From contig CBFFRP010000423.1 in NCBI GenBank assembly GCA_965644295.1, positions 62,001 through 126,000 of the forward strand: DNA of 64,000 nt. The letters are read 5' to 3'. This document shows, one piece after another, positions 22,402 to 34,500 of the stretch. The notes beneath the pieces are model-generated. The model was not told where the DNA came from, made no database searches, and was given only the letters and a program-made list of their open reading frames with translations. The first letter of the stretch is position 1. The number at the start of each line of letters is the position of its first letter. This DNA is from Paraphysomonas bandaiensis. Its lineage: Eukaryota; Chrysophyceae. A program made the position numbers and the translations under genes.

Positions 22402-25400
22402 TTACAGTGTTGGCCAGGGAAGCGCTGCGTACCGTACGGCGTACTGAGACGGATGTGCCCCCATGTTTTGGAGGAATTGGACAACCTCTGTGTGACCATT
22501 GAGGAGCGCGGCATCAGCTGCTGTTGACGACGCATATACTCCCAAGGAGGAAAGAAATTGAACAACCTCGAGGTGGCCATTCTCAGCAGCAACATCGACG
22601 GCTTGGGTAGAGGCACTATAAGCGCCCTTACTCTTATCCATTAACCACTTGAGAGTCACTATATTTCCAGTCATTGCCGCATGATCACATGCATCTGGGT
22701 GAATAGGTATATTGCATTCCAAATGCAACCACTCAAGTAAGGCGATAGGACCAGCTATTGCCGCATTCAATGCCGCTGCAGGGGTCGGCTGAACCCCTGC
22801 TGTATGACATAGCCATTTGGCAACACCCAACTGTCCACCACCGCATGCAGCCTCAATAGCTGACGCATTGAATAGCTCCCGTACATAGTAGTTGCTCGAA
22901 TCATCATCAGTTGGTTTGGCAGACTGTCCAGTTGAACATGTCTTGGAATGTGTCTGAACAACTTCCCAGAGCCACTTTAAGACATCCTCATACCCTACTC
23001 GGGCTGCTGCTTGAACAGCTGTTGAAGAACAGCGCCCCAGCATGTTTTCATACATCCACGGCAATACTGTCAGCCGATGAGGTGTGACCACTACAGTGTC
23101 CATCGTGCAGTCGATAGCACGTCTCCAAACATTGGGCGACCATTTACGATACGGTTCATTTCGAATTTCACCTTGAATATGGCCCATCACATCCAGCGCC
23201 CTGAATACAATTGTCAAGCATCTGGAATTCCAAAATGCAAGGTATTAACAACTATAGCATATAATACATACCCGTAAGGCATGACGTATTTCTCATTATA
23301 AACAGTGGAGCCCATATCAGAGTAATCCAGATCTCCATCGGCAGGAGCAGATCTATCATTGGCTCCCGGTGCATTCACCATTGGCATATTATCTGCTTCC
23401 CGAAGGTTGGAAGTCGTGTCATCCAATTTTCGTTTCGACATAGTTATCATTTCATTGCACTCCCGCTGCTGATAATTCGCTGAGGGCATATCAAGGCTAA
23501 CATCATCATCTTCCAATGACTCATAATCATTTGAAGAGTACTCGAAATCTCCTCCATCGTCGCCATCACTTAGTATTGAATTGCCATCATCAAACTTTAT
23601 ACCACCACAATCCTCGTCCATTTCATCCACACTACCGGTCTCAGCATCAGACAAATCACTCGCAAGCATAATGTACTTGGCCTCAGGTATAATTCGTTTA
23701 GACAAAAGGTAGTTCATTATTTCTATGTCCCCTCTCAACGCAAGCCGATTCAGTCCTTCGGGACTGCAGCCGACCTAAGGGACAGCACTAATTAAAAGCA
23801 CTCAGTTAATAAACAAGCATCTACGTGGTGTAAGATGACAAAAGATTCCCACCTCTAGAACTTCAACAGCATACTGAATAACACTCCAGTGTCCTCCCCC
23901 GCAAGCAGCATCAAACGCCACTTCCATGTACTGGCCTAATTCACCGCGGTTCGACACAAGAAATTCAACAATCTCTCTATGACCATTTGCAGCAGCACCA
24001 ATCAGAGCTGCAGTGGTACATCCTTCTGGTCGGTTGCGATGCAGCCATTGAACAACAGCTAAATCTCCTTTGATAGCAGCCTCTGGTATAAATGTTATGT
24101 TACGCATATACATCGTTATTACTGAATAATGTATTCTTACCATCCATAACCTGTGAAGTGCAAGTAGCAATAGTGTTCTGCTGTAAGAAATCTAAAACGT
24201 CAAGATGACCTGCCAGTGCAGCACGTTCTAACGCAGAACCAATCTCAATAATTCCCAATGACGTCAAGAATTCAATGACTGGTAAATGACCTTTGGCTGC
24301 AGCAGCTGCATAACCCTTTAGCATATATATTCGAGTTTATATATATACATACACATACATCAAAACACATCTATATCTATAAATAAACATATACACACAT
24401 CTATGTACATATATATACACACAACTATGTACATATATATATTCACACATCTATACATATATCTATACACACATCTATGTACATATATATATATACATCT
24501 ATACATATATATACACATCCTATACACATATCTAAATACACACATCTATGTACATATATATACACATCTCTCTACATATATATATTCACACATCTATACA
24601 TATATCTATACACACATCTATGTACATATATATATATACATCTATACATATATATACAGATCTCTATACATACATATACACACATCTATGTACATATATA
24701 TACACACATCTATGTACATATATATACACACATCTATACATATATATACACATCCTATACACATATCTAAATACACACATCTATGCACATATATATACAC
24801 ACATCTATACATATATATACACACATCTATGCATACATCTATGTACATATATATACACACATCTATACATATATATACACACATCTATACACACATCTAT
24901 ACACACATCTATGTACATATATATACACACATCTATACATATATATACACACATCTATACATATATATACACACATCTATACACATATCTAAATACACAC
25001 ATCTATGTACATATATATACACACATCTATACATATATATACACACATCTATGCATACATCTATGTACATATATATATATACATCTATACATATATATAC
25101 AGATCTCTATACATACATATACACACATCTATGTACATATATATACACACATCTATACATATATATACACACATCTATGCATACATCTATGTACATATAT
25201 ATACACACATCTATACATATATATACACACATCTATACACATCTATACATATATATACACACATCTATACATATATATACACACATCTATACATATATAT
25301 ACACACATCTATGTACATATATATACACACATCTATACATATATATACACACATCTATACACACATCTATGTACATATATATACACACATCTATACATAT

Positions 25401-26090
25401 ATATACACACATCTATACATATATATACACACATCTATACACATATCTAAATACACACATCAATGTACATATATATACACACATCTATACATACATCTAT
25501 GTACATATATATACACACATCTATACATATATATACACATCTCTATACACATATCTAAATACACACATCTATGTACATATATATACACATCTCTCTACAT
25601 ACATATACATACATCTATACATACATCTATGTACATATATATACACATCTCTATACACATATCTAAATACACACATCTATGTACATATATATACACATCT
25701 CTCTACATATATATACATACATCTATACATACATCTATGTACATATATATACACATCTCTCTACATATACACACATCTATGTATATATATATACACATCT
25801 CTATACACACATCTAAATACACTCATCAATGTACATATATATACACACATCTATACATACATCTATGTACATATATATACACATCTCTCTACATATACAT
25901 ACATCTATCTACCTTCAATAGCTCTTGTTCCCATAATTCGATTCTCTTTCTTTCTCATCATACGTTTGATCATAATTAAATCCCCACATTCTGCTGCTTG
26001 TATTAATTTTTCTATTGTAATATCTGCTTCAATCGTCTCATCTGATGATGATGATGATGTATTGCGTATAACTCGACATGTATTTATCAT
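22402..26090 (-). CDS. Ankyrin-repeat protein with a microsatellite first intron
   Basis: Five exons on minus: 26090-25913, 24305-24141, 24082-23853, 23774-23272 and 23221-22402. They give 572 residues and all junctions keep frame. Ankyrin units run through most of the protein (AAAKGHLPVIEFL, AALAGHLDVLDFL, AAANGHREIVEFL, VAAENGHLEVVQFL, AALLNGHTEVVQFL). A long acidic disordered insert rich in Asp, Ser and Gly is encoded in exon 4. Intron 1 (24306-25912, 1607 nt) is filled by repeats, while the other three are 50-80 nt. Ankyrin continuity across intron 1 (exon 1 reads EKLIQAAECGDLIMIKRMM, exon 2 resumes a helix pair) supports a single gene. Such proteins are binding scaffolds; partner unknown. 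Confidence 0.75.
24340..25905. repeat. Degenerate ACACATCTATACATATATAT repeat array in an intron
   Basis: About 1.57 kb of irregular tandem units built from ACACATCTATACATATATAT, with variants carrying ATGTACATATATATAC and ACATATCTAAATAC. Blocks of several units recur as larger duplications. All six-frame ORFs across it are repeat translation. It lies wholly within intron 1 of the ankyrin gene. Confidence 0.93.
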
Positions 26091-26800
26091 AATGACATAC
26101 TATACCTTCTATATTTGTTATAAATTGTTGATTATCTGTAGAGGATATGAGCATTATTGTTTATAGTCGATGATAGGTGGATATGTATGTATATATATAG
26201 ATGGGTGTATGAAGATGTCCATATGTTTCTTATGGTGATATATATGTGTATATATATATGGATCTATCATCTTGGTGTACTGCTATATGTGTATATAGGT
26301 ACAGTAGGGATATAAGTACATAATTATATTATGTATATGTTTGTACTACTATTGTACTGCTCTACCTGTAGAATAGATACAGAGGTACATATATGTCATA
26401 TAGGCAATATATGTTGTGTGTAAATAGGTACGAAGCAAGGTCTATACATACTTGCTTGGCCCTTGCGTACATATACACCCTGTACAATACCTCCGTATAC
26501 TTATACAGCAGTACATATATCTTCAACTCTACACAGTTCCACCTACAGAATACACACATCAACACTGACTGTCTCTTCTCTATACTATCTATCTCCATCC
26601 CTTCACTTCCATAACTTCGCTACTATCAATAGGGATAGTGCGTATCGTCAACACGAAGTAGTATCATATACCACATTCTCTCATATCCATCTATCATCTA
26701 GACATCATCATCACCACATATATCATACCTATAACATAACTATATATACATACATACTTAACATCTCACATACTCACATACTCACATATATACACATATA
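26091..26800. other. Head-to-head intergenic region
   Basis: 710 bp between the ankyrin gene (-) and the arylsulfatase (+) starts. AT-rich, with TATATATA runs near 26190-26260 and CATACATA/ACTCACATA runs close to the sulfatase start. No dispersed element was seen. Confidence 0.5.
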
Positions 26801-28684
26801 ATGCTACAAACAATCATATCTATTCAATATTTATTAATCCTTATATCAGTAATTAACACAACCGTATTATCTACTAAACCACATATCATACATATTCTAG
26901 CTGATGATTTAGGATGGGGGGAACTCGGATACCATAATCCTGAAGCTGGTTCAGATATTAAGACACCAAATATTGATCATTTAGTGAAAGAAGGATTAGA
27001 ATTAGATCGTTTATATGCTGAAAAAATATGTTCACCATCACGATGTAGTTTACAAACTGGACGATTAGGTATACACGTTAATGTTCAGAATGTATTTCCT
27101 GAAGTACATAATCCTAATGATACAATTGGTGGATATCAAGGAATACCTCTTAATATGACAGGAATTGCAGAAAAATTACATGATGCTGGATATACTACTC
27201 GGGCTATAGGAAAATGGGATATTGGTATGGCCACAGAAGCTCATTCACCATGGAGTAGGGGGTACGAGTCTTGGCTAGGCTACTGGCACCACTCCAATGA
27301 CTACTGGACTCAGGTAAGGTGATGCTAGAAATAGATATTATAATTATACTACACAGGATGAAACCAGCTGTAACTTTCATCCCATAAAAGATCTGTGGAG
27401 GCACAATGCGACCTATAGTGGTCCGGCATTGGACTTACAGAACGGTCCTTCTTGCACTCAAGACTCACAATTTCCTGAAAATGAGAAGTGCGTTTTCGAA
27501 GAAGACATATTAATGGATGAGGTGCAACGTGTGATACGTTCTCACGACACGTCGACCCCACTCTTCATGTTTTACAGTATGCATCTTGTGCATATGCCTC
27601 TACAGGTAATCACGAAGTCTATTTTATTAATGTTGTAAGTCACGCCTCTTGTCTAATTTTCTTTGTACTTAGATCAAAGAACAGCTACTAGAAGAGTTCA
27701 ATTTTATTGATGACAAGTGGCGGCAATTAATGCACGCCATGGTGTACCAAGTGGACATAAATGTGGGTCTCATTGTGGATGCCCTTAAAGACAGCGGTCT
27801 ATGGGATAACGCATTGGTGGTTTTTCATTCTGATAATGGGGGTGAGATAATGGCCCAGCTATGTGGGGGTAACAACTGGCCTTTACGCGGTGGAAAGTTT
27901 TCTAACTTTGAGGTATTGTGCTGTTGTATATGTCAATGTCGTGCTACTTGCAGTGTATATTCGCAGTGTATAGTCGTATTGAGATGGTCATATACACGCA
28001 ATTCGTTAATTCTAGCATATGTAGGGTGGAATACGGGTAAATGGGTTTATTACTGGGGGATATTTGCCTACAGAGCGCCGTGGTCAACGAGTGGAAGCCA
28101 TCATGAGCGTGGCTGACTGGTACGCAACTTACGCCCACCTGGCAGGATTACAGGAGGAAGACTGGGAAGATACCCGGGCTGCTGCGGCTGGTCTCCCGCC
28201 GATTGACTCCCATAACTGCTGGCCTGTTCTTATGGGTGTTCCTGGAGAATGTCGGGAAGAATTGCCAATAGGAGACACGTCCTCAGTTAAACCAAATGGC
28301 GATGGAGATACCCTTGTTGGAGGCCTCATTAGAAATGGCTATAAGATTCTTGTGGGTGCAGCCAATAAGCAGTATCTGGTGGGACAAGACGTATTAACAG
28401 CCCCACTATGGCCAAACACCTCTTTTCCGCCGTTAACTCCCGAGTTACACCCTCGTGTATGCGGGAGAACTGTCGAAAATGGATGTCTTTTCAATATAAT
28501 GGATGATCCGCAGGAAACCCACAGTCTTGCGACTGAAAAGCCAGCATTATTTTTTGATATGCTACGTCGAATCGACGAGCTTCAAGAGACAGTATACTCT
28601 CCTATACGTGGAGATAAAGACCCAGAAGCATGTGAACAAGCTATAGAAAATGGCTACTATTGGGGTCCTTGGATTGAAACGTAA
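26801..28684 (+). CDS. Arylsulfatase B-like sulfatase
   Basis: Four exons, 26801-27313, 27357-27605, 27673-27912 and 28025-28684, all phase 0; 553 residues. It hydrolyses sulfate esters, presumably in the secretory pathway or lysosome, since a hydrophobic signal sequence spans about residues 3-25. The metal-binding start DDLGWGELGYH (about 35-45) is followed by CSPSR (C77), the C-x-P-x-R signature of which the Cys becomes formylglycine. Further sulfatase marks are GKWDIGMAT, the SRGYESWLGYWHHSNDYW substrate loop, MHLVHMPLQ and HSDNGG. GKWD in place of the classical GKWH also appears, as I recall, in a branch of arylsulfatase B-like proteins. The length matches the family. The third intron (112 nt) is longer than its neighbours. 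Natural substrate is unknown. Confidence 0.9.
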
Positions 28685-29395
28685 TTTTGTCCCGCATTAT
28701 TACATTAACTGTTATTTGTTATTGACTCGGAAACAGCATTATTTTGCTCCTGCAGTACTGCTCTATATTCTAATTATGAGATCTAAATGATATTTGATTT
28801 CAAGAGTCACGAATTATAATAATTCATATAATCTGATTTGTGAAATCTCATATAGGCTATGCAAGTATAGTGTAGATCTAGCTAGCTAGAGCTTTCTTGG
28901 TGCTGACACACAAACAATACGCTGAGATTTTTATTAACAATCTATACTCTATACGTTACTTAGCTTAATCAACAGTGAGTGCGCTACTAGCAGTGAGACT
29001 AGTCAAGTTATAATAGCTTTTCTGTGCACACTGTGCGTAATGCGAGAAGATGAATAAGTCTTTACCGTGTGCATGCACTATTGTTTATTGATATAGATAC
29101 ACACAGAACACAGAAGCTTCTTCTAATTGTATGTAAGAGATAAAATGGCCCTTCCTGACTAGATTGCCGAAACCACTACCTACGAGCAATTCTCTCAACA
29201 TGTAAATGTCACTATAGCACCACACCCGCAGGGCACAACAAATGGACAATATCGATAATTGCAGTGCACTCACCACACTGTGTGCGATAGGAAGAGACAT
29301 GAGCACTGCAAACTGCTAACACAGGCTATATAAAGATGCAAAGTCTACCAGGGAAAATGCCATTATTACATTGTCATTCACAAAGTACCGCCAAT
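28685..29395. other. Tail-to-tail intergenic region
   Basis: 710 bp between sulfatase (+) and eL33 (-) stop codons. AT-rich; a 73-codon frame at 29085-29306 (-) shows no supporting feature. Nothing else was seen. Confidence 0.5.
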
Positions 29396-29894
29396 CTAAA
29401 CTCTGCTGGGATACAACATGACGCGAACTGGAGACCCAATGGTGGTAGGCTGCATGATATATACCGTTAACAACATCTACTAAAACAAAGCAAATATATT
29501 CTTACCGACAGGTTGGTAGAAAACTTGGCACGCACGACACCATTAGAACCATGAGGGCGGGTCACTTTACCCCATACAACACGGAATTTGGAACCCGCCT
29601 TAGCAGCCTGAGCTCTGTAGATGTATGCAACCTTCTTACCAAGGTAGAAATCAACAGCCTCCTTATCATTACATCCTTCAATTTTTAAAAGATTTGTATG
29701 ATGATATGTGTTTCTTCTTCCTCTATATTGAATTATTAATGATAATGTATGTATATATGTATATATATGTATCGTACCTCTTGAAACCAAGTATAGTGCC
29801 TTTGACATGAAGTCTCACAGGCTATAAGAGTAATTTTATATAGATATCATTATCAGTAACATGAACTTACCCTGTTGGAATTAGATGCTGGCAT
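29396..29894 (-). CDS. RPL35A: 60S ribosomal protein eL33 (RPL35A family)
   Basis: Four exons on minus: 29894-29871, 29821-29778, 29722-29506 and 29449-29396; 112 residues. Hallmarks of eL33 are all present in order: PVRLHVKGTILGFKR, TNLLKIEG, FYLGKKVAYIYRA, VVWGKVTRPHGSNGVVRAKF, and the C-terminus VRVMLYPSRV. The size is normal for the family. The protein is a structural component of the large ribosomal subunit. The first exon is only 24 nt, a common layout for ribosomal protein genes. The intron lengths (49, 55 and 56 nt) are typical of this genome. Confidence 0.95.
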
Positions 29895-30553
29895 TTTCGA
29901 CCTCGTAAGGCTATAATTTAATACTATTATCACAAGTATGTGAGTGTTACTCAAGCTCTTCACTCTCTCTATATGTATGTATGTGTGTATGTATGTATGT
30001 ATGTATATAGAGGCACTTGTATATAAAAGCCATTGACCTAAGAGATCTTTAGAAGACAATTATTTTCAGTTTTGAAACTTATGGAGAGGATGAAGTATAA
30101 CAGATAAAAGTTTGGGTTTTTATATAAGAAATCTTTAATGGACTATAGTTTTCAGTTCTATAATAAGTACAGTAGGTGTACATATGTACAGGTATAGAGT
30201 GTATCTTCAACAGGTATTTTCAGTTTTATAATATAGGTGCACATATATGTATGTGCATACTCACAATGTATGTGCATGCTCACAATGTATGTACAGTGTA
30301 CATGCTCCTGCTGCTGTATACACACATATATGCATATATAACTCATCACACATACAACAACATGCATCATCATAGCTATCCTAGTTGTAATAGAGGAGCA
30401 ACAAAGTCTCAGTCTGGTCCGAATGAAGACCACAGCCTATCTGAAGATACATACAGGCTTAATAATACACTATCTGCACACTATAGTGTGCTATATATAT
30501 ATCTGATGCAAGTGATAACTCAACGAGTCACTATTAGCCAGTATGTCTCTGTC
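29895..30553. other. Intergenic upstream of eL33
   Basis: AT-rich region upstream of eL33 with short TATG/CATA runs at about 29975-30010 and several GTATGTGCA-type repeats near 30240-30300. Short frames here are not convincing. It probably contains the eL33 promoter. Confidence 0.45.
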
Positions 30554-30790
30554 TAGTATGAAGCCAGAGGAAACAGGTAAAGAATATGAACTACATTTTG
30601 AATTACTCCAAGAACTTCATGCACTGGATCAATCGGTCACTGACATTTCAAAGATCAGTCGTCTGAAAGAAGGGGTGGTTACTGAGTAATACGATACATT
30701 GAACTGTACATTGTATCTGTTACCTGATGATGTTACATATGAGATGTTATCTAAAAGATAGAACAATTCGATGACACGATGTATGCAACA
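30554..30790 (+). pseudogene. Retrotransposon gag-like fragment, decayed
   Basis: Plus-strand translation gives MKPEETGKEYELHFELLQEL, then SKISRLKEG, two stops and a diverged end. It matches the minus-strand fragment at 31248-30919 over about 75 residues (EYxxxFxLLxEL, SKISRLKEGxV, YDxLNCxLYLL). The pattern resembles the central capsid region of copia/gypsy gag (UBN2/Retrotrans_gag type). It has premature stops, so it is a remnant. Confidence 0.65.
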
Positions 30791-30899
30791 TGTGTACTCT
30801 CTGCTTCCTGGTCTCTGTCCCTTTACCTCTTTTTGCTTTGTTCTTCATTGATCCGTATTATGATTATATCGTATACCTTTCTTCGAACAATGTAATTCA

Positions 30900-31537
30900 T
30901 CTCCTCCTCCATAATCCTTCACTTCTTGTTAAGGATTCGTCTCCCAGCCTTCGTGTCGTCGAAGTGTTCTATCTTCTTCGATACAATTTCCTTTGTAATA
31001 CCATCAAGCAATAAATACAAGGCACAATTCAATGCATCATATTCATCATTAACAAGACCTTCCTTCAGGCGACTGATTTTTGAAATTTCTGTTACCGTTT
31101 GATTCAGTGCCTGAAGCTCTCGGAGTAGTAGCCCAAAACGTATTACATATTCATTGGCACTTTCCTCTGGCTTCATCTCAAATGACCCGTATTGAGTGAT
31201 TAGATCACCGATCTTGTTCTGTTTTCCTTCTTTACGTGTGTGCACCATTTCGAGCGCATTGAACTTATTGTCCCTTCCTTTCGCTGCTTTGAACTCCTTA
31301 CGCCTTCTGAACTCAGATGGAACTTCTGAAACGCCTTTGGAAGCCGCTTCACCGCCTCCCTGTAGTATGAAGAGGCGATCGCATTTGCCTTCTAGTATTC
31401 TGTTCCAACTTGCTTGAAAGATTTGGTCTCAAGCTTGTAGAGCGGTGGAATCCCGAAGTTCTCCTACTTTGGTGGTCTGTGCAGCACTACCTCACTCTGT
31501 TCCTTTCGCATGAGGAACGTCTCGAAATCTTCTATTT
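30900..31537 (-). pseudogene. Retrotransposon gag-like fragment, inverted partner
   Basis: The open stretch 31248-30919 on minus contains EMKPEESANEYVIRFGLLL and SKISRLKEGLVNDEYDALN, a gag capsid-like signature. Related coding continues upstream to about 31530 in broken frames (Lys/Glu-rich, with stops). It directly abuts the satellite array. With 30554-30790 it forms a diverged inverted pair about 110 nt apart. Confidence 0.6.
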
Positions 31538-34500
31538 ATTGTTCAACATTGTTATCATAGAACCAAGGCACATCAAAACTATCCTCCTTCTCTCCTCCAC
31601 ATCCGCTACCATATTGGTGATGTTTTCAACATTTTTACTTGTTAAGATCGTTAAAGGAATGTCGTTACACTAGATGGATGACTATTTAGTAAAAAGTTGA
31701 AAACAAGCCAACATAGTAGCGGATGTGGAGGAGAATTGTTCAACATTGTTATCAATAGAACCAAGGCACATCAAAACTATCCTCCTTCTCTCCTCCACAT
31801 CCGCTACCATATTGGTGATTTTTTCAACATTTTTACTTGTTAAGATCGTTAAAGGAATGTCGTTACACTAGATGGATGACTATTTAGTAAAAAGTTGAAA
31901 ACAAGCCAACATAGTAGCGGATGTGGAGGAGAATTGTTCAACATTGTTATCATAGAACCAAGGCACATCAAAACTATCCTCCTTCTCTCCTCCACATCCG
32001 CTACCATATTGGTGATGTTTTCAACATTTTTACTTGTTAAGATCGTTAAAGGAATGTCGTTACACTAGATGGATGACTATTTAGTAAAAAGTTGAAAACA
32101 AGCCAACATAGTAGCGGATGTGGAGGAGAATTGTTCAACATTGTTATCATAGAACCAAGGCACATCAAAACTATCCTCCTTCTCTCCTCCACATCCGCTA
32201 CCATATTGGTGATGTTTTCAACATTTTTACTTGTTAAGATCGTTAAAGGAATGTCGTTACACTAGATGGATGACTATTTAGTAAAAAGTTGAAAACAAGC
32301 CAACATAGTAGCGGATGTGGAGGAGAATTGTTCAACATTGTTATCATAGAACCAAGGCACATCAAAACTATCCTCCTTCTCTCCTCCACATCCGCTACCA
32401 TATTGGTGATGTTTTCAACATTTTTACTTGTTAAGATCGTTAAAGGAATGTCGTTACACTAGATGGATGACTATTTAGTAAAAAGTTGAAAACAAGCCAA
32501 CATAGTAGCGGATGTGGAGGAGAATTGTTCAACATTGTTATCATAGAACCAAGGCACATCAAAACTATCCTCCTTCTCTCCTCCACATCCGCTACCATAT
32601 TGGTGATGTTTTCAACATTTTTACTTGTTAAGATCGTTAAAGGAATGTCGTTACACTAGATGGATGACTATTTAGTAAAAAGTTGAAAACAAGCCAACAT
32701 AGTAGCGGATGTGGAGGAGAATTGTTCAACATTGTTATCATAGAACCAAGGCACATCAAAACTATCCTCCTTCTCTCCTCCACATCCGCTACCATATTGG
32801 TGATGTTTTCAACATTTTTACTTGTTAAGATCGTTAAAGGAATGTCGTTACACTAGATGGATGACTATTTAGTAAAAAGTTGAAAACAAGCCAACATAGT
32901 AGCGGATGTGGAGGAGAATTGTTCAACATTGTTATCATAGAACCAAGGCACATCAAAACTATCCTCCTTCTCTCCTCCACATCCGCTACCATATTGGTGA
33001 TGTTTTCAACATTTTTACTTGTTAAGATCGTTAAAGGAATGTCGTTACACTAGATGGATGACTATTTAGTAAAAAGTTGAAAACAAGCCAACATAGTAGC
33101 GGATGTGGAGGAGAATTGTTCAACATTGTTATCATAGAACCAAGGCACATCAAAACTATCCTCCTTCTCTCCTCCACATCCGCTACCATATTGGTGATGT
33201 TTTCAACATTTTTACTTGTTAAGATCGTTAAAGGAATGTCGTTACACTAGATGGATGACTATTTAGTAAAAAGTTGAAAACAAGCCAACATAGTAGCGGA
33301 TGTGGAGGAGAATTGTTCAACATTGTTATCATAGAACCAAGGCACATCAAAACTATCCTCCTTCTCTCCTCCACATCCGCTACCATATTGGTGATGTTTT
33401 CAACATTTTTACTTGTTAAGATCGTTAAAGGAATGTCGTTACACTAGATGGATGACTATTTAGTAAAAAGTTGAAAACAAGCCAACATAGTAGCGGATGT
33501 GGAGGAGAATTGTTCAACATTGTTATCATAGAACCAAGGCACATCAAAACTATCCTCCTTCTCTCCTCCACATCCGCTACCATATTGGTGATGTTTTCAA
33601 CATTTTTACTTGTTAAGATCGTTAAAGGAATGTCGTTACACTAGATGGATGACTATTTAGTAAAAAGTTGAAAACAAGCCAACATAGTAGCGGATGTGGA
33701 GGAGAATTGTTCAACATTGTTATCATAGAACCAAGGCACATCAAAACTATCCTCCTTCTCTCCTCCACATCCGCTACCATATTGGTGATGTTTTCAACAT
33801 TTTTACTTGTTAAGATCGTTAAAGGAATGTCGTTACACTAGATGGATGACTATTTAGTAAAAAGTTGAAAACAAGCCAACATAGTAGCGGATGTGGAGGA
33901 GAATTGTTCAACATTGTTATCATAGAACCAAGGCACATCAAAACTATCCTCCTTCTCTCCTCCACATCCGCTACCATATTGGTGATGTTTTCAACATTTT
34001 TACTTGTTAAGATCGTTAAAGGAATGTCGTTACACTAGATGGATGACTATTTAGTAAAAAGTTGAAAACAAGCCAACATAGTAGCGGATGTGGAGGAGAA
34101 TTGTTCAACATTGTTATCATAGAACCAAGGCACATCAAAACTATCCTCCTTCTCTCCTCCACATCCGCTACCATATTGGTGATGTTTTCAACATTTTTAC
34201 TTGTTAAGATCGTTAAAGGAATGTCGTTACACTAGATGGATGACTATTTAGTAAAAAGTTGAAAACAAGCCAACATAGTAGCGGATGTGGAGGAGAATTG
34301 TTCAACATTGTTATCATAGAACCAAGGCACATCAAAACTATCCTCCTTCTCTCCTCCACATCCGCTACCATATTGGTGATGTTTTCAACATTTTTACTTG
34401 TTAAGATCGTTAAAGGAATGTCGTTACACTAGATGGATGACTATTTAGTAAAAAGTTGAAAACAAGCCAACATAGTAGCGGATGTGGAGGAGAATTGTTC

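Noticed and set aside
24360-25979. Very long repeat-coded ORFs (up to 587 codons) across 24.4-26.2 kb
   Set aside because: They are translations of a microsatellite in several frames, lie inside an intron of the ankyrin gene and have no independent coding signal.
27200-27240. GKWD in the sulfatase as a lost active-site His
   Set aside because: From general knowledge, a branch of arylsulfatase B-like proteins has GKWD here, so it is not good evidence for inactivity.
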